Source: Basidiobolus meristosporus CBS 931.73 (taxonomy: Eukaryota > Basidiobolomycota > Basidiobolomycetes > Basidiobolales > Basidiobolaceae). From it: DNA of 64,000 bases. Below are positions 33,471-44,502 of this stretch, piece after piece; the first letter of the stretch is position 1; every line of letters begins with the position of its first letter. Made by a program: the position numbers and the translations under genes. Below the pieces are notes generated by a model. It was not told the origin of the DNA, ran no database searches, and saw only the letters and a program-made list of their open reading frames with translations. The DNA lies in the NCBI GenBank assembly GCA_002104905.1, contig MCFE01000048.1:124001-188000 (forward strand). The letters run 5' to 3'.

Positions 33471-33894
33471 ATGTCCGCCCAAGTCACCGTTAGTAAGTGC
33501 ATTTCACAGAGGATTCTGATTCCCATGTACTTACATCCTACTAGTTGAAGGCCGTAATTTGAAGAACAACGACTTGTTCGACAAGATTGATCCTATCTTC
33601 AAGCTATATACCGGCCATGGAATCACCTCCAAGGAGAAGACCAGCGCCAAGAAGAATGATACCAACCCCGTCTACAACGAAACATTTACCCTCAAGTACG
33701 ACAACAGCCACAGCGAACTTCACGTCGAGCTCTTGGATAGGGAGATGATGGGCCTTGATACCGATAAGGTTGGCTCTACCATTGTTTCTCTGCAAGAGGT
33801 TGCAAGTCTTGGCTCCGTTGATAGATGGTACACCCTTCAAAACAAGCATGGAAAATCCGTTGGTGAGGTTCACTTGTTGATCAACATTGTGTAA
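33471..33894 (+). CDS. Small single-C2-domain protein, copy 2
   Basis: Two exons, 33471..33492 and 33545..33894, 123 aa. The intron (52 bp, GTAAGT...ACTAG) interrupts at the same place as in copy 1, after the first beta strand. The sequence tracks copy 1 throughout (IEGRNLKNNDLFDKIDPIF, NPVYNETF, HGKSVGEVHLLI). Differences are mostly conservative, which suggests both copies are under selection. The role is probably membrane or protein binding through the C2 fold; nothing in the sequence narrows it further. Confidence 0.87.
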
Positions 33895-34926
33895 GCCTTG
33901 TGTAAGGAGAATTGAATGGACAATAAATCTGTATGAAATTCTCGCAGTTATTTCATGTCATATTTGTTTGCGTCACTCCCATCTCGGTATGTAAAATACG
34001 TCCTCTGCATATATATAGTTGGTAGTTGACTACGGGCACCGTACTACATGTAACATTCAAATCAAATGGGTACTGAAGTGCGAACCAATCATAAGGGTAG
34101 CCTATAATGTGTCTTCATCATTGGCGATAAAATCTACATCAAATGCCAATTAACCGAGCAACGCAAGGAACATCCTACGATGTGTACTCCGCAGACTTTT
34201 TTTAGCAAAAGTCATCAGTGGATTGACTGGTTTGACTGCTCAATGCACTAGCCTCTGTAGACCACAGATTGGGGGAAAGCATTTTGTTGGACTTCTCGGG
34301 TTTTACCTCACAGTGCGAAAGAGTTTCTTGGAATACGACTCACAACGGCAGCAACGAGGACTGAGATAGGATATACATACGTTGGATGAATACAAACCCA
34401 CATTTTTTCAACTGATGTTCGAAATCTCTATGTCTTAGTAAGAGAAAACGACAAGTACGGAACAAAGGCCACAGACTCGATAGAGCAATTTCAATCAGAG
34501 AAGGATTAGCGCTGCTGGATAAAATGAATCACATAGTCTGTTCGATGTTTTCAAGAAGTCAGATATGCCATTTCATACTGTGGGGGTTGCCAGTAAAGCA
34601 ATCTGAGTACCAACGTTAACAACCTTGTAAACAGAATTCACCATGTGTTGATTTGCAGGGAAGGCTTCAACTATGAAATCTGATACCACTCATTTCGAAT
34701 CCAATTATGGAGTAACTATATAGCCAATTGTTACGGACAAAAGCAGCGGGAATTAAAGCATTATTTACAGTGTAATCACGTGATGTTATCGGGTAACTTT
34801 GGATTTCATGTCCTTACCCTTCCACTGTCATTGGTTTTCGTGAAGTCTTATATAACAAGGGATTTTTCGCGTCCCTCAACCAGAGATCAAATACGGCTTC
34901 ACCAAGTGTATCGACCAGTTCCATCT
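33895..34926. other. Intergenic, no gene seen
   Basis: About 1 kb of A/T-rich sequence between the C2 genes and the NuA4 subunit gene. A palindromic ATCACGTGAT lies at about 34776. No frame is supported. Confidence 0.45.
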
Positions 34927-35753
34927 ATGGACGACTTTGAGAAAGACGAAGTTCCTAAAATTGAACTTTCTTCTGAATTGTCTGATTCAGAGAGGTTTGT
35001 GTGGCTTCCGCAGATGGAAATCGCCCTTTTTCAAGCAATGGGAAGGAACAAACCGGTCGGTAAGTAACCGAAAAGAACCAGCTCCCTCTCTAAACCCTAT
35101 TCGCCTCTCGATTCTTACCCATTTCCGTCGCTTATCTAACGTAGGGATTCATAAACATTTTCGAATGGCCAATATCGTACGCCTGTATAACGCAAATAGC
35201 CCAGTGAAATGTACAGCTTCAGATATCTGGGAGTACCTTGGTGAATTATTTAACCTAGATTTTCTTGATGAAATGGTGCGTCTCGTATTGCGCAGAAATC
35301 CTCTTTCACTCCACTACAGACAGATAATAACCTGGCGTTTCTTTAGGAGGACGAGAGTGAGGAAGGCTACTATTATAACGGAATACCCGATCCCTTTGCG
35401 GAGAATGAGTTCTCACTTGATTCCTTTGAGTTTACTGATCCACCACCTGAAGAGGTAAAGCCTGAGCCTGAGATCATGGAAAAGGAGAGCTCGCCTACCC
35501 CCTCTTCGGCAGAAACCTCCGCCGTCTCCACTCCGGAGCCAGAAGGTAACTATAGAATTTTACACATATATCCCCACTCCCCCTGACCCAACCGAACGCT
35601 CATTTTAATGCAAACCAAGGGCTAGTCAAGCGTAATCGGCGAAGAACCCGATCCGACTCGAAGCCTTCTACACCAAACGTGTCCACCCGAAGACGAACCC
35701 GTGCTGCGTCCCCGGTTTCGACGAGAATTACTCGAGCCTCGGCAAAGAGATAA
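34927..35753 (+). CDS. EAF7: NuA4 histone acetyltransferase subunit Eaf7 / MRGBP
   Basis: Four exons, 34927..35059, 35145..35275, 35347..35545 and 35620..35753, giving 198 aa with all phases consistent. The Eaf7/MRGBP (CT20) domain occupies about residues 25-90: FVWLPQMEIALFQAMGRNKP, then VGIHKHFRMANIV and the SDIWEYLGELFNLDFLDEME segment. These match the conserved W-x-P-E-M-E and G-x-N/H-K-H-F-x-M blocks of the family. The tail is acidic and proline-rich, ending in a basic Arg/Ser/Thr-rich region (KRNRRRTRSDSK) that could be a nuclear signal. In yeast Eaf7 is part of the Eaf5/7/3 (TINTIN) module of NuA4; in animals MRGBP binds MRG15 in TIP60. Nuclear location is expected. Confidence 0.9.
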
Positions 35754-36850
35754 ATTTATTTGTATAGAGTAGCATAGATATTGTACAGCATACCGAGGCG
35801 TATTATTTAATTTCAATCCCTGCTATCAACTTGACATGTATCAACTTCAATAAATCTGCTCATGCAGTGATCACGTGCTGTTACCTCCGAATAACTTTGC
35901 TTAAGGCGACTGCTATATCAGGACCAGCTGTGTTAGTCGGGTCAGTTGCCAGTGGTCTCTTGTACTCTTTGCAAGAACTTCCTGAGTATACTCCATCCCA
36001 CTATAGTCAGTAATACCCTAGACTGAAGTTCTATTCTGCGGATAGGTTTTTGTATCCACGCACATTGCGAGAGTTTAGAGGTTCACTCCGTCGTTGAGGA
36101 CTGTTCAAAGGTAATGTATTAGCCACGGGAGATAGACCCCATTGCTGGACAATAGCAGCACTATCATTGTGGCCAACCGCCCTTTTATTACGTATGATAT
36201 TATGGATTCCCTTGAATCATTCAAGGAACCGAGATTGTATACGGTTGTAGTATTCAACTCCCCTCTGGCTGGAACTCCACTTGCCAACCAATCACACAGA
36301 ATAGCATAAGAATACCAATATGTTTGATATGGAAATGGAATAGAGGCAGTTTCGATTGTCATAGTAGCTCTGGCCATATTTAACTTCAATCATTACATCA
36401 TTCAAAGTCAAGCTTTATAGAATATAGCTTCACCGTCATGTTTACTACGTGGTGAATCACATGCAGCGTAGTCATCACGATGAGCTGGAAACTTCGATCA
36501 ACCACTTCACCGCCTCAATCTTCGGACTCACCTTTACCTATCACCATTTGGTTTGTTTCATCTTGGCATCATTCATGTAATGATTTCCCGCTAGCAAAGC
36601 TTGGAATTCTGTTTGGCCCTCAGCATATTCTCATTCGATGATCTTGACCGAAACTTCGCTACCATGATGGAAACATCTCGAATATCACGTGATTAGCATA
36701 CCGCAATCCAAACCACTGCTCCCTATAGAAATAATTACGAGAAATAGCTAATCTATGTTGGGCCCAACTGGTAGAAAATCAGAAAGCGCTCGGACTTTCT
36801 TATGGCCGACGACGTGTTCACAAGTTGACCAATCTAACTATGCTTGGCAA
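35754..36850. other. Intergenic, no gene seen
   Basis: No supported frame on either strand. Palindromic CACGTG sites occur near 35868 and 36686. Confidence 0.45.
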
Positions 36851-36855
36851 CCGGA

Positions 36856-36861
36856 TATAAA
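36856..36861 (+). promoter_or_regulatory. TATA box of the WW-domain gene
   Basis: TATAAA, 60 bp upstream of ATG 36916. Confidence 0.6.
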
Positions 36862-36915
36862 GCGGGGTTAGGTAGATGAGGTTTCCCAGTTCTCTCAATT
36901 ATCATCATCATCACC

Positions 36916-37989
36916 ATGTCTAGTAAAGGACCTTTACCCTCAGGGTGGGAAGAAATGTTCACGCCAGAAGGGCGACCTTACTGTAAGTGGTTCTTCATCT
37001 TGGCTATGTCTGGATTACTGCCAGATATCAACTAAACTTGCTTTGGTTTTCTAGATGTTGACCACAACCGCCAGATCAGCACTTGGGTGGACCCCAGAAA
37101 CGAAAGTCATGATTCCCCTCCACCATACAACCCGGTCGATTCACAAGCATCTCAGGCCTCCATGCCAATGCCCTCACCTGCGGGCGCACCCGCTCGTCCT
37201 GAGCTTCCACAGCGTCAAGCCGAGTTCAGTGACCAAAAATCCCCCTACCCACCAAACAACGCGCCATATAACCAAAATGGCAATCGCAATCCTTCAGCCT
37301 CTCCTCCCCTTGCAGCCCGCTCGTATAACTCTTCAAACCCATCATATGGTGGACCACCACAAAACAATTTCTACAGCCAGCCTCCGCAAAACTCATATGG
37401 GCCACCACCACAAAATGGATCATACGGCCAACCATCGCAAAGCCCATACGGCGGCCCACCTGCTCAACAAAGCCCCTATGGTCAACCTCCTCAAAACCCT
37501 TATGGTCAACCTCCTCAAAATCTTTACGGACCACCACCACAAAACTCACCCTACGGTGCTCCACCGAACGCTGGCTATCGACCAGCACAGAGTCCATACA
37601 ACGCTCCACCACAAAATGCCTCTTACTTGAACCCGCCTCCTCAAAACGCCGGTGGTTACAGCGGTTACGCGCCCAGCAGCACATACTCCGCCCCGTCACC
37701 TGTTCAGCAGTCAGCCTCGAAACCCGCAGCAACAGGTATGGGGAGTAAGATCCTCTCCAACAAGAAATTGCTGGGTGGGATTGCCGGGGGCGCATTGGCT
37801 GGCCTTGTAGTGGGAGATCTGATCTCTGACGAGCGACATCGCGACTATGGATACGGAGGCTTTGGAGATGGATATTACGGCGGGGGCGAAACGGTCATAG
37901 TGAACGAGAACGATACATTCGTTGATGATGGTTTCGGAGGGGGATTCGACGATTTTGGTGGAGGGGGATTCGATGATGACTTCTTCTAA
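36916..37989 (+). CDS. WW-domain protein with Pro/Gln/Tyr-rich repeats and a glycine-rich tail
   Basis: Two exons, 36916..36982 and 37055..37989, 333 aa. The 72-bp intron splits the WW domain (LPSGWEEMFTPEGRPYY joined to VDHNRQISTWVDP), residues about 7-38, with both tryptophans and the YYVDH core present. WW domains bind proline-rich ligands such as PPxY, and this protein itself carries PPPYNP just after the domain. The middle, about residues 95-200, is an irregular tandem of units like YGPPPQNS and YGQPPQNP, a low-complexity, prion-like composition. Near residue 235-260 is a glycine-zipper-like segment (LLGGIAGGALAGLVVGDLI), then Gly/Asp/Phe-rich repeats to the end. Similar WW plus glycine-zipper proteins are common in fungi, but I know no firm function. 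Confidence 0.8.
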
Positions 37990-39228
37990 CCGCGCTCTCA
38001 GATATCCTCAAACGTCTCTTCCCTATCCGACCAGTGTAATCTCATAGAGTAATAATGAAAAAGCAATGCCTGTAATTAGTTAGCGTGTTCAATAAATCAT
38101 GGCGTTTTATTAATGCTTCTGCTGCACAATGCATACGTGGTACAATTTGCTGGTCATGTCGCCTCGTCAGAGATCTTTTGAACATATTTACCAAGGTTGA
38201 AGTCGATCCTCCCGATATACTTTTGCTCCCCTGCGAAAATCCAAGGGGATGACGTCACGCCTCCCACCTTGTTGGTTATTGAAGCATAACCCTGTCCACA
38301 TAAAACGACTGTATAACCACATAATCCAAACACTCGGAGCTCTGTTCTTTTTCTACCTCGTTGAAGTCCATTGGGAAAGTGAACATGGAATCCTTCAAGA
38401 ACTGTCAAAAGTTGAGCATGGAATGTGTGGCTGCTACATATCTCCACATCAATGTATTGGACTAATGCAAATGCCAACATATGCCAACCGTCTAGTTTAT
38501 GCAGTTTTACCGGAATCGGGCTTTACTCACTTCAACAAAGTCCCATGCATGCATTCAAGGGGTTCCACATTCTTATCAAGCAGATGAATAATCAAACCAG
38601 CCTAGTGACCGAACTGTGTGTATGCGCATTTGCAGATATCTCAAGCATCAAGCCCGGGAATCCAGCAATGCCGAATCCAGCGTCTAGACTAGCCAGCATC
38701 AGCAATCAGGCAAATCAACACTCAGTCTTCAGAGCAGTTTTAGGTGGGGTTTCTGCACCAGATAAATTCCGAGGCGCATGTGTTACAGAGAATAAATGGA
38801 TGATAGATGTGGGCATCGAAATGGAAATCATAGTCATCAACCGTCATACTTGATATGGATTTCTTCATTGTGACATCAATCTATCACAACAGGAAGGCAG
38901 TAGCAACAAGCTACATTGATGTACATCAGCTGACTAACCAATTCATTTGTACATTGATGTAAAGAATAGAGGTCGGTGACCTTACCAGTCATCATCATTA
39001 GCAATTTAATTTCGTAATTCAGGTAACGTTGATCTATTACCATTATAACTGTAGGTTGAGTTGTGTGTATAGGAGATGTATCTCTAGATTGATCTATGCT
39101 TCAAAAATACTTTGGATTCCTCACCCAATAGTGATCAGATAGAGCAGATCAATCTGTCATGCACAAGCCCCAGGAAAAATCTCAAACTTGTTTTTACTCA
39201 TTTGCTGCTGGTAGTCCAGCCTTTTTAA
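37990..39228. other. Intergenic, no gene supported
   Basis: Open frames on both strands (for example 38425-38853 plus) lack a family signature and a consistent codon pattern. A decayed gene cannot be excluded. Confidence 0.35.
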
Positions 39229-39571
39229 TGTTGTAAGAGTTTTGGAGATATTGGAAGTGATTGGGAGAACAGGTAGATTAGGTGGTTTTCACCTAATGAT
39301 TTATCGAATGTGGAAGTAGTATTTAGACTTTTACATGGTCTTGGCAAAACAATCACGTGGAATATGTTTAGGAAGATCCCAAGAGCATGTGCGCAAAGTT
39401 TGGGGCAGGTTGGACAACTTGGAATATTTTCACCAAAATAACTGGTACCCAGGACATGAAAAATTGTTAAGTAAATCCCGACAAGGAATTTGGCCAGAAT
39501 TCTCAAAGATTTGTAGACTATGGTCTAAGCAACTAAGTGAATATTTAGGTGTAATTACGAAATCTCCAACA
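39229..39571 (-). repeat. Solo copia LTR with an internal micro-inversion
   Basis: The reverse complement of the copia LTR (12150-12499), diverged. Its ends TGTTGT...AACA are flanked by the 5-bp duplication TTTAA (39224-39228 and 39572-39576), as expected for a solo LTR formed by LTR-LTR recombination. Inside, about 39422-39465 lies in the opposite orientation to the rest: it reads GAATATTTTCACCAAAAT on the plus strand, like a forward LTR, while both flanks read as reverse LTR. Confidence 0.88.
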
Positions 39572-41842
39572 TTTAATATGGCCTCCTGATGGTATCTCAC
39601 CCCTCCCACAACTATAAGCTTTGTATTGCACAGGTCTTGAGCAAAAGATGATACATAGCCACTGGTTTTTTCTCGAGAGTGTGGGGGAGGGTCTGTATAT
39701 TTCATATTGCTCCTAGCCTTGACTTTTGAATGTCGGAAGTTTGAGAATTGGATTTTTGTTAGTGATCATATGGTGCATCAGAAATTTGTATTAGGTAAAT
39801 AGGTGTTTATAAAATCTAGAACCCCATCAATAGAGGGCTGATTGACTACTGCCAGCAGATTCGATGCAACATATCTTACATTTGTACGCAGACACAAATC
39901 CACAGGAAAAGGCAGTGAAGAGTATGTTACCAAATACCAGTCCACGATTAGTTATTCCCTTTCCAAAGCCGTCATTTCGGCTTTTGGAGCCATTCAAGCG
40001 AAGGACTCCTATAATTGTTAGCTGGCGCATACACATACCCATGGCGTGAGGGCCAACATACCGTTTTTTCAGTGATCATAGCAAATTTTGAGGAGCCGTT
40101 GGATTGAAGCTGATCTGTAGCCATAGAAGGGGTCGGAGCTGCTCAAGATTAAACCTACCGGGATCTGTTGAGTAACATCCTTGCTCGATATATCCCTTCT
40201 ATTCTAATTGTTCAGTGAGCCTTGACTTACGACTTGCACGCACGTGATTGCTCACCCCGTTTCTTCAGATACGTTGTCCCCGGCTCCGAATAATCTCAGC
40301 TTTGGCAAAATGTCTCAGAGAATCGATTAGCAACAATTCCTCTAGCGAGCGCAACACAAAGTATAATAGTATTTGCCAGTACTCGGTTTGTTTCTCAGAT
40401 TTGGTGTGCGGCTTTAACTGGGTTGATTGCACATCGGCTCCGTGATTTGATCTTTATGCTCCCTGCCCACGCTCACTGGCTGCTCAGATATATTAAAATT
40501 CAGTAGGCCAAACTAAATACTACCCAGCATAGGATATATGGGTGTCTTGAAAACTGAATATAATCTCCTTTTGGCGTTTCCTTCCCGATGAGGGATCTAT
40601 TTACCCGCGCTCCATATGAATCCCGGTGATCAATTGCTCTGGTATAGAATGCAACCCCAAACCGCTATCAGCCTTGCACGCGGTTTGCGAGGCGTAAATG
40701 TAGGAATCCAAACGTATATTGCTGGTCCAACATCCTTTCGTAAAGCTCACCTGCTGCAAAGACCGCGTCTAAATCGTCAGCCTTCTCTCACTGCTTTGCT
40801 GCCATGCAACATACAGAGGCTGTCCGCCTTCTCTTTGAACAAGACATCTCTCTGATGCGAAATAGATCCCCCCATTGCCTAGATTGGAATAGAAAGTGTC
40901 TTCATTGCGGGCTCAAATTCTCCTGATCTAAGCCAGCAAAGAACTGCTACCACTGCTCCCTCGCCCTCAAATTGATTCCGGTACATGTCTGCAGTGCTGT
41001 ATGCCATGGAATCCACTCACAACGAGCGATTGCTTCGCCAAGCGAATTTGAGAACAAATTGCTGTGTATCGTGGAGATCGTGAAAGAACATCCGATGTGT
41101 GTACAGTACTATCTGGGTGGACACACATATAGGTAATACCATCAAGGCATTATGATGTGGATCATTTATCATCCTCATCATCCAGCGAAGTGGCACAATA
41201 TATAGATGAAGCCATCACTGCTTTTGAAAAGGGATTATTCCCCTCAAATCACAAACCGAAATCAAAAGCAGCCTCTGAGTGCATGCATTGTCTTGGCAGA
41301 GCTTTAATATGGCTGTATTAAGAATCCTCTGGGTATATGATGGGCTGACTCTGCTGAAGACAGTTTTGACACAGTGTTTACATATTAGCTTATAGCCAAG
41401 CCACACTCGGAACCTTGAACCCTCGGAGATTAGCTGCAATTGGGAAAGCAGGAAGTTTAAGTGAGTTTTTGCTTGTAGCGAATAACTCCCCTGGATCTGG
41501 GTGAAATTAAGTTTGGATGCACCACATGAATCCCGAAATCCCCCATTTTCTTAATCAATTTCGCTATTTATATCTTCGTTTATCATCCATTCAATTCAAG
41601 GCGATTTGATGAGCCTTTCCTTTTTTAGATCGCTGGCGACTTCTTGTCCCAGCCGTTTGGGGAAGGGCTGGTGGGCAAATTATAAGAAGTACGCTGGACT
41701 GAAATCGGTGTTGGTTCAACTGCTCTTTTGCTGCATTGGTTTGCTGTGTAGTTCTTCTGGTTTTCGAATCGACCTTTCGCCCTGTTGTCGTGATTTTTGT
41801 CGACTCCTTATCCGGTTTGTTGCATTTTTTGTTGTAAACATT
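39572..41842. other. Intergenic, no gene supported
   Basis: About 2.2 kb with only short frames. The in-frame extension of the next gene upstream from 41609 is hydrophobic and Cys-rich, unlike the family, and is read as 5' leader. Confidence 0.4.
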
Positions 41843-42433
41843 ATGAATTGCGATTTCGGGTCAACACTTCCTGCACAAAATTATTACACCTGGTTTCGCT
41901 CCTCCTTCTTTATCAGCACCGACCCTCGTCGACTGGATCTCTCTTTCATATACAATCTCGTTGTCAGAACCAACTCTAGCAACTCGACTCTTTCCTTCCA
42001 AGATTTTAAACGTGTGCTAGAGCATTCGCTCTGCTTCGGCCTTTATATTTTAACCCCCACCTCCTCGCCAGATGACGGCAACCCAGAGTCCAAGTATACT
42101 GCCCGACAAATTGGATTTGCCCGGGTTGTAACTGACCATATACGACTTGCTTATTTGTGCAACCTGAGTATTGTCGAGGAATACAAGGGACTGCACGAGT
42201 GGATGTTTGACTGTGTCTTGAGTTTTCCTGAAGTTCCAAAGGTGAAATGGATCGTAAGAACCACCGACCTCAACCATCCTATTTCCTTCTTTGCTCCTCC
42301 GAGCCCGCCGCATACCAACGATGACACTGCTTCTCGCAAGCACAGATCCGAAGGTACTCCCGACTTGGTATGCACCCGTAAACGAAAGCAATTGACTAGC
42401 TCTACTGCGTTGTCCGTGGATACATGTTTATAA
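41843..42433 (+). CDS. GNAT-family acetyltransferase-like protein
   Basis: 196 aa from ATG 41843, no intron. I chose this start because the family match begins right after it (DPRRLDLSFIYNLVVR) and the upstream frame does not resemble the family. The core reads EHSLCFGLYI, QIGFARVVTDHIRLAYLCNL, SIVEEYKGLHEWMFDC and VKWIVRTTDLNH, closely following the compact bacterial/fungal GNAT group whose members have GFARVVTD and an EEYRGKGLGKWL-type acetyl-CoA loop. Here that loop is two residues shorter and lacks the second glycine pair (EEYKGLHEWM). Acetyl-CoA binding may be weak or lost. The C-terminal 45 residues are a polar extension with a basic cluster (TRKRKQ). Substrate unknown. Confidence 0.72.
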   Translation: MNCDFGSTLPAQNYYTWFRSSFFISTDPRRLDLSFIYNLVVRTNSSNSTLSFQDFKRVLEHSLCFGLYILTPTSSPDDGNPESKYTARQIGFARVVTDHIRLAYLCNLSIVEEYKGLHEWMFDCVLSFPEVPKVKWIVRTTDLNHPISFFAPPSPPHTNDDTASRKHRSEGTPDLVCTRKRKQLTSSTALSVDTCL

Positions 42434-42944
42434 GATTTTTGACGTTTTTCTTACTGTTTCACATTGTACTCTTTACCTCCACACTACATAGAACAACCCC
42501 GCCAAAAACGAAGCATCCTAATCTTAATACTCGCACCCACTATACCTGTCAACCATACTACTTGTCCTTGGATATCGCCTGTATACTAGACTATCATGAA
42601 TGCATTTCTCCGAAAGCACCGAACCCAAAGTAATTCCCCCCGTTTATCCTTCAATACATACACCCCGATGTAAGCTTGAGATAATTAGGCTCTTTCTGGA
42701 ATAATATCAGATTTTTTTGCTCAACCGGCAGCCACCATTTCATATCACTCCTTGTCCACTTTTGGGCTGCAGCCCAGGCTCGTTCAAAAGAAGTCGCGCC
42801 AGGTCGTGTCTATTGATGGCAACTCCAATTTTTCACAGTACCACATTGTTACCAACGCAGAAGCCGCCGAGATGCCTAGGCAGAGTTTATTTCAGCATGA
42901 AATATATATATATATATATATATATGGAAGGCGGGTGGGCCAGT
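42434..42944. other. Intergenic with a TA microsatellite
   Basis: A run of alternating A and T lies at about 42901-42925. A protein-like fragment (plus strand, about 42745-42905, with QPRLVQKKSRQVVSIDGNS) may be a remnant of a lost gene. No start or family is seen. Confidence 0.35.
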
Positions 42945-44502
42945 TCATTTAGTTGATTTTATTTGGACCGTGGCGTTCACACTCCTTGGCCCGAAGAGCA
43001 AACTTCTGGATTTTCCCGGTACTGGTCTTGGAGAAATCCTGGACCACCTCCACTGGATATTTGTACCCGGCCATGGATTTCTTACAGAACGAGATAGTTT
43101 CATCTTCAGTGACCTGTGCCTCATCACACACTCGGAGAGACGCCCTGGGTCTCTCCCCCATTTCTCATCAGGTATGGCCACCACAGCAATGTCGAGCGCT
43201 GCTGGATGCTCGTTGATCTGTTCCACCTCGATTGTAGCTCGCGTGTTCTCGCCTCCGCTGATGATGTCTTTCCTGCAATCTCTCAGCTGGATGTAGCCAT
43301 CTGTATGGCGCAATGTCCCCCAAGTGGAACTAACCTCCTTTGAATGCTTCCTCGGTGGCGGCTGGATCATTGTAGCAGCCCTTCATTACCATTGCTCCAT
43401 GCGTTACAACTTCACCCGGAGTTTGGTCGTCGAAAGGAACATCCTTCATGTTCGAATCCACCACTCACGCTCTTTCCGAGGCACAGTAGCCGTGTCCCTG
43501 GCGGGCCAATACTATGGCCTGCTCATGCTCAGTTAATGACTTCCATTCTGGCTTCCAGCGTGATACCACTGAGGGGCCGTAAGTCTCGGTCGATTCGCAC
43601 ATATGCACGGGTATGAGATTCAGCAGTTTCACCCTACCAATGAGGTTGGACGAAGGCGGAGAGCCGCGGACCATAGCTTTGGTAGCCTGCAAGCTAGCGG
43701 ATAGCTTTCCATAGATATATGAACCGTCCGCGCGCCATTGTAATAGGTTGCTTTGTGGTCTACCAACACCTTCCGTATGTAGCTGTAGTCGATCTTTTTC
43801 ACCATCACATTAGTCCTGCCGATTACAGCCATCGCCCATGGGAAAATCCACTCGTTACAGTGGAACAGCGGCAGTGCGCACATCATGGCCGATTCAGAGG
43901 TCAACTCCGCTTCAATGAAATTCCCTAACGCGCCGATATACACCCCACGATATGTTAGCATCATCTGGTGGTGATACCAATGTGTCATTTTCATTGCCCA
44001 ACAGGCTCAGCTCCTTCCAACCACAGTTCGAAGAACGACCCTTCGCCAGAAACTGCTCGTAAGGATCGCTGCTGTGCACCCGGATATTCCTCAGTGGATC
44101 CGCCAGGTGGGCAACCAGATCGTAAGATTCATAGTCAACAAACCGCAGCTTGCTTCCGGAACGATCCAGGATGTATTCGATCTCGCTGGCCTTCAAGCGG
44201 TAATTGATCGCCTCAATGATTGCTCGCAAGCAGGGCACTCCAAAATACCCCTCGAACAGTGCAGGAATGTTTGGCGATATACAAGCCACTCTATCCCCCG
44301 GCTGAGCCCCCTCTGCGCGTAACGCATAGCCCAGACAATGAACCCTCTCGAGAAATTCGGTGTATGTGTAGATCAGCTCATCCATCTTCACGGCAACCTT
44401 GTCGGGAAATAAGTTCGAACTACGTTGAAGAAAGTAGACCAGGTTCATCTGGGATCTGTTGGCTTCGTGGTGCCTGTCGCAAGAGATCACTATCAGATGC
44501 AC
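42945..44502 (-). pseudogene. Acyl-CoA synthetase (AMP-binding) pseudogene
   Basis: Minus-strand reading from about 44445 (MNLVYFLQRSSNLFPDKVAV) to 42948 follows a fatty-acyl/AMP-binding synthetase almost end to end. Seen in order: the N-terminal domain to about 43980, then YRGVYIGALGNFIEAEL, LPLFHCNEWIFPWA, the STETYGPSVVSRW block, GEVVTHGAMVMKGCYNDP, the RKDIISGGENTRATIEVEQ block and KTSTGKIQKFALR. It is broken in several ways: the signature loop (TSGTTG-x-P-K type) is missing, with a frame change near 43950; frames change again near 43630 and 43470; a stop (TAG) replaces the expected Trp after FKGG near 43350; and the frame shifts near 43170. Intact relatives activate fatty or related acids as acyl-CoA. 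This copy cannot. Confidence 0.85.

Noticed and set aside
38425-38853. Plus-strand 142-codon frame
   Set aside because: No domain, no TATA or clear start context, and the other strand is equally open. Treated as chance.
41606-41842. N-terminal 79-codon extension of the GNAT-like protein
   Set aside because: Hydrophobic, Cys-rich sequence unlike the family, while the family match starts right after the later ATG.
42901-42925. TA repeat as part of a coding frame giving Tyr-Ile runs
   Set aside because: A simple microsatellite. The open frames across it are artefacts of the repeat.
43445-43460. GTTCGAATCC, resembling a tRNA B box
   Set aside because: It lies within the synthetase pseudogene and no cloverleaf arms can be drawn around it. 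No tRNA gene was found anywhere in the window.
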